Assembly: GCA_023433505.1 (NCBI GenBank)
Contig: JAEZCO010000118.1
Location: 1-64,000 of the forward strand
Source: Bacillota bacterium
Lineage (GTDB): Bacteria > Bacillota > Clostridia > Acetivibrionales > DTU013
Reading direction: 5' to 3'
Length of the DNA stretch: 64,000 nt
Of this stretch, positions 43,526 to 53,482 are shown in pieces. The notes beneath the pieces were generated by a model that worked only from the letters and a program-made list of their open reading frames with translations, was not told the DNA's origin and made no database searches. The translations under genes and the position numbers were made by a program. Within the stretch, counting starts at the first letter, position 1. Each line of letters starts with the position of its first letter.

Positions 43526-46500
43526 ATGATGAATTCACAGGTCAGAAGAATTTACGTGGAAAAAAAAGAGGGCTTTGACATTGAGGCAAAGGGCCTTTTC
43601 AAGGATTTGAAAACGAATCTTGGAATAACCGGTCTAAAGGGGCTTAGAATCATAAACCGATACGATGTTTCAGGAATTTCCGATGAGGAATATAAAGCCG
43701 CAAGGTGTGTAATTTTTTCAGAACCTCCCGTCGATAGGGTATATGACGGGGAGATAGAGTTTGCTGCCGATGAAAAGGTGTTTGCCGTCGAATATTTGCC
43801 GGGTCAATATGACCAGCGGGCTGATTCTGCAGCGCAATGCATACAGATGCTGACGCTGGGAGAGAAACCCCTTTGCAGGGTTGCCAGGCTTATAGCGCTA
43901 AAGGGTGATATCTCCGAAGGAGAATTCATAAGGAGTAAGAATTATTGCATAAATCCTGTGGAAAGCCATGAGGCTTTGCTGGAAAAACCGTCAAATCTTG
44001 AGGTGGATGTGGCCTACCCCGAAGATGTAAAAGTCATCCATGGCTTCATTGAAATGGACGAAAAAAAATTGGCGGACATGGTCCGGGAATTAGGGCTGGC
44101 AATGTCCTGCGAAGACCTTGCCTTTTGCAGGGATTATTTCAAGGATAAAGAAAAAAGAGATCCTTCTTTTACTGAAATCAGGCTGATTGACACTTATTGG
44201 TCGGATCACTGCCGTCATACGACTTTTCTGACCTCCATAGAAGAGGTCACCTTTGACGAAAATCCTTATACCGGTGTGATGAAATCAACGTACGAGGCTT
44301 ATCTTAAATCAAGAGAATATGTATACGAGGGCAGGAAAAAGGAAATCTGCCTGATGGATCTGGCGACAATCGCCATGAAGGAGCTTAAAAAGAAGGGCGT
44401 ACTGGATGATCTGGACCTGTCGGATGAAATCAACGCCTGCAGCATTGTCGTCAATGCAAAGGTTGACGGCAGGGATGAGGAATGGCTCGTGATGTTCAAA
44501 AACGAGACCCATAACCATCCCACAGAAATAGAGCCCTTCGGCGGAGCCGCCACGTGCCTCGGCGGAGCCATAAGAGATCCGCTCTCCGGCAGGTCCTATG
44601 TTTACCAGGCCATGAGGGTCACAGGAAGCGGAGATCCAAGGGCACAAGTAAAGGATACCATTCCGGGCAAGCTTCCTCAAAGAAAAATCACAACGGGAGC
44701 CGCTGCAGGCTACAGCTCCTATGGAAACCAGATAGGCCTTGCTACCGGGCAGGTGGCGGAAATATACGACGAAGGCTATGTTGCAAAAAGAATGGAAATC
44801 GGAGCGGTCATAGGTGCGGCGTCCAAAGCAAATGTAGTAAGGGAAGCGCCTGAAGCCGGAGATATAATTATATTGCTGGGGGGACGTACAGGCCGTGACG
44901 GCTGCGGCGGAGCTACGGGCTCATCCAAAGAGCATACGGAAGAGTCTCTGCTGACCTGCGGAGCCGAAGTACAGAAGGGGAATGCGCCTACCGAAAGAAA
45001 GATTCAAAGGCTTTTTAGAAACAGTACGGTGAGCAGGATGATCAAAAGGTGCAATGATTTCGGCGCAGGAGGGGTTTCCGTTGCCATCGGTGAGCTGGCC
45101 GACGGGCTGGAAATAGACCTTGACCGCATTCCCAAAAAGTATGAAGGGCTGGATGGGACGGAACTGGCCATCTCTGAATCCCAGGAGAGAATGGCCGTTG
45201 TGGTTTCGAGAGAAAATGAAGCCGCATTTATTGCCTCCGCTGCGGAAGAAAATCTTGAAGCGTCGGTTGTGGCGGTAGTTACGGATGACAATAGGCTTAA
45301 AATGACGTGGCGGGGCAGAACAACCGTGGATATTTCAAGAGAATTCCTGAACACCAATGGGGTGCGCCAGACTACCAAAGCCAATATTACAGCTCCGCTG
45401 CAGGAAGAAAGCTATTTTAACCGGATGGCATCCGGCAGTAAAAATCCTGAGATTGATTTAGAAGCTGCGTGGCTGGACAATCTTCAAAGATTAAACATAT
45501 GCAGCCAGAAGGGGCTTGTGGAGAGGTTTGACAGCACAATCGGAGCGGGTACCGTCCTTATGCCCTTTGGCGGGAAATATCAGTTAAGTCCTGCGGAAGG
45601 TATGGCTGCAAAGCTGCCTGTACTGAACGGGGATACAACCACCGGGACCCTGATGTCCTTCGGGTATAATCCGGAAATTTCAAAATGGAGTCCGTTCCAT
45701 GGCGCTTTGTACGCAGTTATTGAGGCTGCGGCCAAAATCACCGCCATGGGCGGTAATTATAAAAGAATCCGGCTGACATTGCAGGAATACTTTGAAAAGC
45801 TGGGGAAGGACGCCGACAGATGGGGAAAGCCGTTAAGTGCTTTACTGGGAGCATACTATGCACAAATCAAGCTTGGAATACCGGCCATCGGCGGGAAGGA
45901 CAGCATGTCGGGTACATTCAAGGACAGGACTGTTCCGCCTACACTTGTAGCATTTGCCGTTGATACGGCAGACGTGGGAAAGGTTATTTCCACGGAGTTC
46001 AAAAAAGCCGGCAGTCCGGTGGTATTGCTAACTCTGGACAGGGATGAAAACGATATCCCCAACTTTGACCAGCTTGAGAGAAACTACACTAAAATCCATG
46101 AGCTTGCCATGGAGGGAAAAATACTTGCAGCCCATTCAATAAGGCTTGGCGGTGTAGCTGAAGCCATAAGCAAAATGTGCTTCGGCAACTTTATTGGATT
46201 TGAGTTTGCCGGCAGTGTGGGACCAAAGGGTTTGTTCTCACCGATTTACGGTTCCATCCTCCTTGAAATTGATGCAGTTGAGGATTGCGGCAAATTATTT
46301 GAAGGAGTCAGTTATAAAGTTATCGGTCATACAACGCAGAGCAGTGCTATCAAAGTAAACAAAGCAGTGATAGCGCTTGAATCCGCTCTTGAAAAATGGC
46401 AGGAGCCGGCTGAACGGATTTTCCCAACAAAAACCGATGCCGCCGCTGTAAAACCTGAAAATCATTCCTTTGTGAAAAAGTCCGGCAATGCCTCCATTCA

Positions 46501-47323
46501 TGCGCCCGCAAGCATTAAACCCGCTAAGCCCAGGGTTTTCATTCCGGTATTCCCGGGAACAAACTGCGAGTATGACACGGCAAGAGCTTTTGAAAAGGCG
46601 GGGGCAATCGCGGATGTAACGGTTGTCAGAAATTTGACGCCTACGGACATTGAGGAAACCATCGCAACAATGAAACAAAAAATTTCAAAGAGCCAGATTA
46701 TTATGATTCCCGGCGGTTTCAGTGCCGGCGATGAGCCGGACGGTTCAGGCAAATTCATTGCTACGGCATTCAGAAATCCGTATATAAAAGAAGCGGTAAT
46801 GGAGCTTCTGAAAAACCGGGATGGTCTGATGCTGGGCATATGTAATGGTTTTCAGGCACTGATCAAGCTAGGACTGGTCCCATATGGCGACATAAGGGAT
46901 ATGAATGAAAACAGCCCTACACTCACCTTCAACGCTATCGGCAGACATGCTTCCTGTATGGTTTATACAAGGATTGCATCCAATATTTCACCCTGGTTCA
47001 GCAATGTAAACGTGGGCGATACGCATACGATAGCCATATCTCACGGTGAGGGCCGCTTTGTGGCCGGAGCGGCGGACTATGAACTGCTGGCAAAAAACGG
47101 CCAGATTGCTACCCAGTATGTGGATATGGATGGAAATGCAAGCAGCGATATAAGGTATAATCCCAATGGCTCCATGTATGCCATTGAAGGCATAACCAGC
47201 CCCGACGGCAGGGTGCTTGGCAAGATGGGCCATTCGGAAAGAATGGGGACCAATGTGGCAAAAAATGTACCGGGCAACAAGGACCAGAGGCTGTTTGAAG
47301 CCGGTGTGGGCTATTTCCTGTAA
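43526..47323 (+). CDS. purL: Phosphoribosylformylglycinamidine synthase, single-chain form
   Basis: This protein of 1265 residues carries out the fourth step of purine synthesis in one chain: an N-terminal PurS-like domain, two PurM-type ATP-binding halves (around WSDHCRHTTF and NETHNHPTEIEPFGGAATCLGG, and GGKDSMSGTF), and a C-terminal class I glutaminase with the Cys nucleophile in GICNGFQ and PGGFSAGDEPDGSGKF before it. This fused type is used by some Clostridia in place of separate PurS/PurQ/PurL. No other pur genes are nearby. AGGAGG ends one base before an ATG at 43517, so the ATG at 43526 (10-base spacing) is preferred; 43529 is also possible. Confidence 0.95.
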   Translation: MMNSQVRRIYVEKKEGFDIEAKGLFKDLKTNLGITGLKGLRIINRYDVSGISDEEYKAARCVIFSEPPVDRVYDGEIEFAADEKVFAVEYLPGQYDQRADSAAQCIQMLTLGEKPLCRVARLIALKGDISEGEFIRSKNYCINPVESHEALLEKPSNLEVDVAYPEDVKVIHGFIEMDEKKLADMVRELGLAMSCEDLAFCRDYFKDKEKRDPSFTEIRLIDTYWSDHCRHTTFLTSIEEVTFDENPYTGVMKSTYEAYLKSREYVYEGRKKEICLMDLATIAMKELKKKGVLDDLDLSDEINACSIVVNAKVDGRDEEWLVMFKNETHNHPTEIEPFGGAATCLGGAIRDPLSGRSYVYQAMRVTGSGDPRAQVKDTIPGKLPQRKITTGAAAGYSSYGNQIGLATGQVAEIYDEGYVAKRMEIGAVIGAASKANVVREAPEAGDIIILLGGRTGRDGCGGATGSSKEHTEESLLTCGAEVQKGNAPTERKIQRLFRNSTVSRMIKRCNDFGAGGVSVAIGELADGLEIDLDRIPKKYEGLDGTELAISESQERMAVVVSRENEAAFIASAAEENLEASVVAVVTDDNRLKMTWRGRTTVDISREFLNTNGVRQTTKANITAPLQEESYFNRMASGSKNPEIDLEAAWLDNLQRLNICSQKGLVERFDSTIGAGTVLMPFGGKYQLSPAEGMAAKLPVLNGDTTTGTLMSFGYNPEISKWSPFHGALYAVIEAAAKITAMGGNYKRIRLTLQEYFEKLGKDADRWGKPLSALLGAYYAQIKLGIPAIGGKDSMSGTFKDRTVPPTLVAFAVDTADVGKVISTEFKKAGSPVVLLTLDRDENDIPNFDQLERNYTKIHELAMEGKILAAHSIRLGGVAEAISKMCFGNFIGFEFAGSVGPKGLFSPIYGSILLEIDAVEDCGKLFEGVSYKVIGHTTQSSAIKVNKAVIALESALEKWQEPAERIFPTKTDAAAVKPENHSFVKKSGNASIHAPASIKPAKPRVFIPVFPGTNCEYDTARAFEKAGAIADVTVVRNLTPTDIEETIATMKQKISKSQIIMIPGGFSAGDEPDGSGKFIATAFRNPYIKEAVMELLKNRDGLMLGICNGFQALIKLGLVPYGDIRDMNENSPTLTFNAIGRHASCMVYTRIASNISPWFSNVNVGDTHTIAISHGEGRFVAGAADYELLAKNGQIATQYVDMDGNASSDIRYNPNGSMYAIEGITSPDGRVLGKMGHSERMGTNVAKNVPGNKDQRLFEAGVGYFL

Positions 47324-47344
47324 AAGTGCTACCTGCATTTCATT

Positions 47345-47442
47345 TAGTTGAGATTGCCACACTCCACTGTGTTCGCTCGCAATGGCAAACGCCACGGCAA
47401 ATGACGGTCCTGCCAAGCCGCATTTATAAAAGTGCGGCTTGG
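47345..47442. repeat. T-family repeat and terminator-like hairpin after purL
   Basis: A GATTGCCAC...GTTCGCTCGCAATGGCA segment (about 47352-47386) matches a dispersed repeat known from many anaerobes (the ATTGCGAGCGAA type; from memory). Then a 10-bp perfect hairpin CCAAGCCGCA/TGCGGCTTGG (47413-47422 and 47433-47442) follows. There is no T-run after it, so termination is uncertain. Confidence 0.55.
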
Positions 47443-47519
47443 AATAAACTATTGACATTTGTCCAAATAAGTAAATAAGTTAGATGACTGACACACTGAG
47501 TAAAAGAAATTCAATCCTG

Positions 47520-47548
47520 TTGTCATATCTCTTCCGGTAGAATATAAT
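47520..47548 (+). promoter_or_regulatory. rocD promoter
   Basis: TTGTCA (47520-47525) and TATAAT (47543-47548) are 17 bases apart and 40 bases before the start. Confidence 0.7.
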
Positions 47549-47587
47549 AGTAAGTTGACAAGCAATAAATAAATCGGAGGGTGCGAT

Positions 47588-48796
47588 ATGAGCAGGGCAG
47601 TAGAGCAAATTCATCAAGCGGAAAAATGGGGAGCAAACAATTATCTCCCGTTGCCCATTGTAATCGAAAGAGGCGAAGGGATCTGGGTTTATGATACCGC
47701 AGGCAAAAAATATATGGACATGCTGTCTGCATATTCGGCATTAAATCAAGGCCACCGGCATCCTAAAATAATCAATGCCCTGCTGGAACAGGCCAATAAA
47801 ATAACCATCACTTCAAGAGCCTTCCACAACGACCGTATGGGCAGCTTTCTTGAAAAGCTGTGCAAACTGGCGGGCTTCGAGAGAGCCCTTCCCATGAACA
47901 CGGGCTCCGAAGCCGTTGAAACAGCCCTGAAGGCAGCAAGAAAATGGGCTCATCAAAAAAGAGGAATTCCCGAGGACAAGGGAGAGATCCTTGTTTGCAG
48001 CAATAATTTTCATGGCAGGACCATCACCATTGTAAGCTTTTCATCCGAAGCACAATATAAGGAAGGCTTTGGGCCTTTCACTCCCGGTTTCGGCATCATA
48101 CCCTACGGCGATCTTAAAGCCCTAGAGGCGGCCATCAAGCCGGAAACCATAGCAATCATGCTGGAGCCCATTCAAGGGGAAGGCGGAGTCATTGTACCCG
48201 AGGAAGGCTATCTAAAGGGTATCAGAGAAATTACGAAGAAAAATAACCTGCTGATGATATTGGACGAGGTCCAGACAGGCTTCGGCAGGACCGGAAAAAT
48301 GTTTGCCTTCCAGCATGAAGGAATAAAACCTGACATCCTGGCCGTGGGCAAAGCGCTTGGCGGCGGAGTCTATCCGGTGTCCGCAGTTCTTTCGGACAAT
48401 GACATCATGGATGTTTTCACTCCCGGGGACCATGGTTCCACTTTCGGCGGCAATCCTCTTGCAGCAGCAGTGGGGTCGGCGGCCCTGGATGTATTGACGG
48501 ATGAAAAATTGGATGAGAGATCGGCTGAGCTTGGTAAATATTTTAAAGACAAGCTTCTGGAAATAAACAGCCCTTATGTCAGTGAAATCCGGGGAAAGGG
48601 ACTTTTTATCGGGGTTGAAATAAAGAAGGAAGCCGGCAGCGCACGCCCATTCTGTGAAAAGCTGATGGAGCTGGGGCTGCTTTGCAAGGAAACGCACAAA
48701 TATACCATCCGGTTTGCACCGCCGCTGATAATTACACAAGATGAGCTGGATCAGGCGCTTGTAATGATCAGGAAAGTTCTGCTGCCGCAAAAATGA
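47588..48796 (+). CDS. rocD: Ornithine aminotransferase
   Basis: This 402-residue class III PLP enzyme converts ornithine and 2-oxoglutarate to glutamate semialdehyde and glutamate. Marks are MDMLSAYSALNQGHRHPKI, MNTGSEAVETALKAARKW, EPIQGEGGVIVPEEGYL, LDEVQTGFGRTGKMFA and the PLP lysine in VGKALGGGVYPVSAV. These fit RocD better than ArgD, though ArgD-type activity cannot be excluded. CGGAGGG precedes the ATG. It is a stand-alone gene with its own promoter. Confidence 0.93.
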   Translation: MSRAVEQIHQAEKWGANNYLPLPIVIERGEGIWVYDTAGKKYMDMLSAYSALNQGHRHPKIINALLEQANKITITSRAFHNDRMGSFLEKLCKLAGFERALPMNTGSEAVETALKAARKWAHQKRGIPEDKGEILVCSNNFHGRTITIVSFSSEAQYKEGFGPFTPGFGIIPYGDLKALEAAIKPETIAIMLEPIQGEGGVIVPEEGYLKGIREITKKNNLLMILDEVQTGFGRTGKMFAFQHEGIKPDILAVGKALGGGVYPVSAVLSDNDIMDVFTPGDHGSTFGGNPLAAAVGSAALDVLTDEKLDERSAELGKYFKDKLLEINSPYVSEIRGKGLFIGVEIKKEAGSARPFCEKLMELGLLCKETHKYTIRFAPPLIITQDELDQALVMIRKVLLPQK

Positions 48797-48921
48797 TTTC
48801 TAGCAAGGCATCCGATAGATTTTATAGTTTTTCGCATGCGTAGGATTTTTCCGGTAGCATAAATAGAATATGTGGTATATTTCTATACTATAATCATGTT
48901 ACAAGAAATCATGGAGGGAAT

Positions 48922-50394
48922 ATGACAGATAAAAAACTTAAAATATTGTTTGTTTCCGCTGAAGTATCGCCTTATGCTAAAACCGGCGGACTCGCCGATG
49001 TTGCAGGTTCTTTGCCGAAGGCGCTTTCTGCAGCGGGAAATGATGTCAGGGTCGTCATGCCCCGGTATAAATCAATACAAGCCAGCATGAATTACGTAAC
49101 CGATTTCGCTGTGCAGATGGATAACTCCAGGGAAACCTGTATTGTCAGGGAAGCCGAAATGGGTTATAAGAGCGGAGGCTCAGCCAAAGGACTGCCTGTG
49201 TATTTTATTGATAGTTACAGATATTACGATAGAGACGGCATCTATTGCCATATGGATGACGGCGACAGATTCGTGTTTTTCTGTAAGGCAGTCCTGGAAA
49301 TGCTGCCCCACATAAATTTCCAGCCGGATGTCATCCATTGCAATGACTGGCACACCGGGCCAATATGCATGCTTTTGGAAGAGCATTACAGGAAACAGTC
49401 GTTTTATGCGAAAATTTCAACGGTGTACACCATTCACAACCTTGAGTACCAGGGGAATTTTTCACCGGAGCTTGTAAGGCTTTTCAATCTCGGCTATGAT
49501 ATGTTCAACCCTGACAAAACGGAGTTTTATGGACAGTTCAGCTTTATGAAGGCTGGCCTGGTGTATTCGGATATCATTAATACAGTCAGTGAAATGTATG
49601 CCAAAGAAATACAGACGCCGCAATACGGAGAGAGATTGGAAGGCTTGCTTTCACGGAGAGCCCACGATCTCTTTGGGATCGTAAACGGAATAAGCTATGA
49701 GCAGTTCGATCCTGAGACCGACCCGTGGCTGATTAAAAATTATAACGCCGCCAGCTTCAAGGATAAAAAGGAAAACAAGCAGGCAATCCAGAAGGAAATG
49801 GGCCTTCCCGTAAGGGATGTCCCCGTAATCGGCCTCATATCGCGGCTGTCGGGACAAAAGGGCTTGAACCTGATAATGGAGCAGATTGACAATATCATGA
49901 AGTTCGACGTCCAGTTTGTCCTGCTGGGTACAGGGGATGCATATTACGAAAATGAATTCAAAAACATCGAAGGCAGATATCCGGATAATGTAGCCATATA
50001 CACAGGCTTCAACGCGACGCTCGCTCAAAGGATCTATGCAGGTGCGGACATGTTCCTGATGCCATCTCGGTTTGAGCCCTGCGGACTTGGACAGATTATC
50101 AGCCTGAGATACGGTACAATACCTGTTGTAAGAGCAACAGGGGGATTGGCGGAAACTGTCGTTGATTATGATGCCGATAAAGTCAATGGGAACGGGTTCT
50201 CCTTCCGGGAATTTTCATCGGAGGAGATGCTGAAAACCATTGAAAGGGCTTTAAAGCTTTACAAGGAAGATCCGGAAGCATGGGATAAGCTGGTGGTTAA
50301 GGCATTGCAGTTGGATTATTCATGGAATATCCCTGCACAAAAATACATGGATTTATATTATCTTGCAATAGGAAAGAGAAGGCTGGGAAAATGA
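48922..50394 (+). CDS. glgA: Glycogen synthase, ADP-glucose dependent
   Basis: This 490-residue GT5 enzyme extends alpha-1,4-glucan. The ADP-glucose motif KTGGLADVAGSLPKAL is near the N-terminus, and the C-terminal GT-B half has SRLSGQKGL and SRFEPCGLGQIISLRYGTIPVV. No glgC, glgB or glgD is nearby. TGGAGGG precedes the ATG, and TATACT/TATAAT boxes lie near 48884-48894. It shares an ATGA overlap with nth. Confidence 0.95.
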   Translation: MTDKKLKILFVSAEVSPYAKTGGLADVAGSLPKALSAAGNDVRVVMPRYKSIQASMNYVTDFAVQMDNSRETCIVREAEMGYKSGGSAKGLPVYFIDSYRYYDRDGIYCHMDDGDRFVFFCKAVLEMLPHINFQPDVIHCNDWHTGPICMLLEEHYRKQSFYAKISTVYTIHNLEYQGNFSPELVRLFNLGYDMFNPDKTEFYGQFSFMKAGLVYSDIINTVSEMYAKEIQTPQYGERLEGLLSRRAHDLFGIVNGISYEQFDPETDPWLIKNYNAASFKDKKENKQAIQKEMGLPVRDVPVIGLISRLSGQKGLNLIMEQIDNIMKFDVQFVLLGTGDAYYENEFKNIEGRYPDNVAIYTGFNATLAQRIYAGADMFLMPSRFEPCGLGQIISLRYGTIPVVRATGGLAETVVDYDADKVNGNGFSFREFSSEEMLKTIERALKLYKEDPEAWDKLVVKALQLDYSWNIPAQKYMDLYYLAIGKRRLGK

Positions 50395-51044
50395 AAAAAG
50401 GTGCGGTGAAGGCAATTATTTCCGAATTGAACCGGTTATATCCCGAAGCAGGCTGCTCGCTGACCTATACGGATCCTCTCCAGTTGATGATAGCGACCCA
50501 GTTGGCGGCGCAGTGCACGGATGCCAGGGTGAATATTGTCACACAATCGCTGTATATAAAATATGTAACCGTCCATGACTTTGCAAATGCCGATCTGCAC
50601 GAGCTTGAGGAGGATATAAAATCTACGGGCTTTTATCATAACAAGGCGAAAAATATTATCAATGCCTGTAAAATGATCATTTCCGATTTTGACGGAAAGG
50701 TCCCTTCCAACATGGAGGACTTGCTCAAGCTGCCAGGCGTCGGAAGAAAGACGGCAAATCTGGTTCTGGGCGATATTTTCGGCATTCCCGGAGTTGTTGT
50801 GGATACCCATGCAGGCCGGCTTTCAAACAGGATGGGGTTCACTTCCCACAAGGATCCGGAAAAAATCGAATATGATTTGATGAAGGTTATTCCCAGGGAG
50901 CACTGGTCAAATTTCAGCCACCAGCTGGTATATCACGGAAGAGCTGTATGCAATGCGCGCAAACCGGACTGCGACGCCTGTACCATACGGGAGTTTTGCG
51001 ACTATGGCAGCAATCTTTTAAAAAAGGCTCCCAAATCCTCCTAA
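50391..51044 (+). CDS. nth: Endonuclease III, DNA glycosylase/AP lyase
   Basis: This 217-residue enzyme removes oxidised pyrimidines. It has the helix-hairpin-helix LPGVGRKTANLVL with the catalytic Lys, the catalytic Asp in VVDTHAGRLSNRM, and the C-terminal [4Fe-4S] motif C-x6-C-x2-C-x5-C. The ATG at 50391 overlaps the glgA stop as ATGA; the frame is open upstream but only the part from 50391 is family-like. Confidence 0.95.
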   Translation: MKKGAVKAIISELNRLYPEAGCSLTYTDPLQLMIATQLAAQCTDARVNIVTQSLYIKYVTVHDFANADLHELEEDIKSTGFYHNKAKNIINACKMIISDFDGKVPSNMEDLLKLPGVGRKTANLVLGDIFGIPGVVVDTHAGRLSNRMGFTSHKDPEKIEYDLMKVIPREHWSNFSHQLVYHGRAVCNARKPDCDACTIREFCDYGSNLLKKAPKSS

Positions 51045-51058
51045 TACTACAACGCAAC

Positions 51059-51208
51059 TTAGGAGACTGCAAATATAACTTCCCGTTTTTCTGAAAATGT
51101 AGGTTGCATAGGCGAGCAGCAAATGCAAAGCATTTGTGACCAGCCCCGACCGCAATGGACTGCGTTTTCAGAAACCTATACGGGAAGTTATATTTATGCC
51201 AATACCTG
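51059..51208. repeat. P-family palindromic repeat, copy B
   Basis: A 150-base palindrome begins TTAGGAGACTG 15 bases after the nth stop. Arms AAATATAACTTCCCG and CGGGAAGTTATATTT are perfect complements; the inner arms are TTTTTCTGAAAATG and CGTTTTCAGAAA; a CAAATGC/GCATTTG hairpin is near the tip. It shares the 45-base tip with copy A. Together with the promoter at 51281 it fills the 308-base gap before the FtsA-like gene. Confidence 0.88.
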
Positions 51209-51280
51209 TTAATTTGTCCACGCTCTGGCACAGTCACAAAATGAAGTTTTTGTAATATATTTGTAATATGCAAGAAGGAT

Positions 51281-51309
51281 TTGTACTTTACTTGTCGAAT
51301 TAATATACT
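51281..51309 (+). promoter_or_regulatory. Promoter of the FtsA-like gene
   Basis: TTGTAC (51281-51286) and TATACT (51304-51309) are 17 bases apart and 44 bases before the start. Confidence 0.6.
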
Positions 51310-51352
51310 CTGGAAATCCTTTTATAAAAATGTTTAGAAGGGGTAATTGCAG

Positions 51353-53401
51353 ATGCCTTCAGGTTCCGGACAGGCAAAGAAGCCTTTGGAAAAAAAGAAA
51401 AAGGGAAATAAGGTCGTAAGGCTCGAAAAGAGGGAGGATAACCTCTCCATGCATTTAGGGTCCATCGACCGTGAGGAGCTTGTTTTCGCCCTGGATATCG
51501 GCACCCGGTCCGTTGTCGGCATAGCAGGAATTCAGGAAGGCGATAAGTTTAAAATCGTTACCACAGAGATTATTGAACATAAAAACCGTGCCATGCTGGA
51601 CGGCCAGATCCATGACATCGACCAGGTTGCTGTTGTGGTCGGAGAAATCAAGGAAAAGATGGAAGCAAGGCTTGGGTTTCCGGTAAAAAGAGTGGCTATT
51701 GCAGCCGCCGGCAGAGTCCTTCGCACAAGCCAGATAAGGGTAGACAGAGATGTGGAGCACGGCAGGGAAATCGACCATGAACTGGTCAGCAGTCTTGAGA
51801 TCGAAGGAATTCAGCGGGCGCAGCTGGCGCTGGATGAAGACCTGGCGGCCGTGGACAAGACCCAATTTTATTGCGTTGGGTACAGTGTAATAAACTACTA
51901 TCTTAATGGTTATATCATCTCCAGACTCGAGGGTCATAAGGGAAAGACCATCGGCGCGGATATACTCGCAACATTTCTTCCTCATATGGTGGTTGACAGC
52001 CTGTATACGGTTATGAACCGTGTAGGACTGGAGGTATCCAGCCTGACCCTTGAACCTATTGCGGCGATTAATGTAACGATCCCTCAAGACCTTCGGCTAT
52101 TAAATTTGGCGTTAGTAGACGTTGGCGCGGGCACGTCGGATATTGCGCTGACCAGAAATGGCAGTGTTTTTGCCTATGCCATGGCACCTACGGCAGGCGA
52201 TGAAATTACTGAGCGTATAACGCAGCATTATCTGGTAGATTTCAACACAGCAGAGAAAATAAAGCTGTCACTTGGCTTAGCAAGTGAGAACATCACCTTT
52301 ACGGATATTTTGAATATAAAGCGCAAGGTAAACCATTCCGAGGTAATGGAAGTCATAAAGCCGGCAATCGAGGTACTTGCGGATACGATTTCAGATAAGA
52401 TCATGGAGTTCAATGGCAAGGCGCCGAATGCAGTTTTTCTGATAGGCGGCGGAAGCCAGATCGCAGGTTTGGCAGCCATGATTGCGGAGCGGTTGGGCTT
52501 ACCGTCGGACAGGGTGGTTGTCCGAAACCGGGATGTGATCCGGGATGTCAAGTTTACCGACAGGAAGCTTTCCGGACCGGAATCCATTACTCCTTACGGC
52601 ATTGCAGTAACAGCCCAGCTGCAAAAGGGCAGGGACTTCCTGACGGTGACGGTGAACGGAAGAAAGATCAAGATGTTCAATTCCAAAAAGCTCTCGGTAG
52701 CAGATGCTTTGATACTTCTTGGCTACAATCCGGGGCAGCTCATAGGGCGTACCGGCAAGAGCGTTTCTTTTACCCTCAACGGTGAAAAGAAGCTGATCCG
52801 CGGCGAGTATGGAAAGGCTGCCGAAATTTATGTAAATAACTCTCCTGCCAATCTGGAGACCTATATCAAATTCAACGACGAAATCACTATTGTACCTGCA
52901 CAAGATGGCGGGGATGCATTCATCAAATTGTCGGACGTGCTTGAGGCTAATGGAGTGGATGAGTCCTATGATGTATTGTTAAATGGTGGGGAACCATGTA
53001 GCGATTATGTTATCAAGGATTCGGATATTATCGTGTATTCCCTTAAGGAAAGAGAAAGCGTTGAAAGCATTGAGACGATGGAAGAGCCGGAGGACGAGCA
53101 AATATTGGCTGAGACTCCGGCGAGTGAAACCGGCCTTGAATTACCGTTTAAGGAGCCGGTGAACGCGGCAGGCAAATCGGATGTCCATGCGCAAGGTGCC
53201 GTTGTATTGAAGGTTAACGGCGAAAATATCGTTATGAAAGAAAACAAGTCCCACTATATTTTTGTAGATATATTTAATTATATCAGTTTTGATCTGACAA
53301 GGCCCCAGGGGGCAATTGTGCTCAGATTGAACGGGCAGCAGGCCGCATTTACCGATACTATAAAATCCGGCGACATGATAGAAATTTACTGGCAAAAATA
53401 A
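51353..53401 (+). CDS. FtsA-like actin-fold cell-division protein with long C-terminal extension
   Basis: This 682-residue protein starts with a lysine-rich stretch and then an actin/hexokinase-type ATPase of the FtsA family: phosphate-1 ALDIGTRSVVGIAG, a 1C-like subdomain (RVAIAAAGRVLRTSQIRVD), phosphate-2 LALVDVGAGTSDIAL, and the adenosine loop VFLIGGGSQIAGLA near 360. Classical FtsA is about 420-440 residues and ends in an amphipathic helix. Here about 260 residues follow, with at least two small beta-rich units of similar design (VTVNGRKIKMFN...VSFTLNG; VVLKVNGENIVM...IVLRLNGQQAAF...GDMIEIYW) around an acidic linker. Similar long forms are known in Clostridia. The ATG at 51353 fits AGAAGGGG better than TTG 51347. 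It may work beside or in place of FtsA. Confidence 0.85.
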   Translation: MPSGSGQAKKPLEKKKKGNKVVRLEKREDNLSMHLGSIDREELVFALDIGTRSVVGIAGIQEGDKFKIVTTEIIEHKNRAMLDGQIHDIDQVAVVVGEIKEKMEARLGFPVKRVAIAAAGRVLRTSQIRVDRDVEHGREIDHELVSSLEIEGIQRAQLALDEDLAAVDKTQFYCVGYSVINYYLNGYIISRLEGHKGKTIGADILATFLPHMVVDSLYTVMNRVGLEVSSLTLEPIAAINVTIPQDLRLLNLALVDVGAGTSDIALTRNGSVFAYAMAPTAGDEITERITQHYLVDFNTAEKIKLSLGLASENITFTDILNIKRKVNHSEVMEVIKPAIEVLADTISDKIMEFNGKAPNAVFLIGGGSQIAGLAAMIAERLGLPSDRVVVRNRDVIRDVKFTDRKLSGPESITPYGIAVTAQLQKGRDFLTVTVNGRKIKMFNSKKLSVADALILLGYNPGQLIGRTGKSVSFTLNGEKKLIRGEYGKAAEIYVNNSPANLETYIKFNDEITIVPAQDGGDAFIKLSDVLEANGVDESYDVLLNGGEPCSDYVIKDSDIIVYSLKERESVESIETMEEPEDEQILAETPASETGLELPFKEPVNAAGKSDVHAQGAVVLKVNGENIVMKENKSHYIFVDIFNYISFDLTRPQGAIVLRLNGQQAAFTDTIKSGDMIEIYWQK

Positions 53402-53482
53402 AGGCTGTAATTTCTAAGGGGGTGGATATCCATCACGGAACAAAAGGACATTACTTTTTCAAATAAGTACCAAAGATATGAA

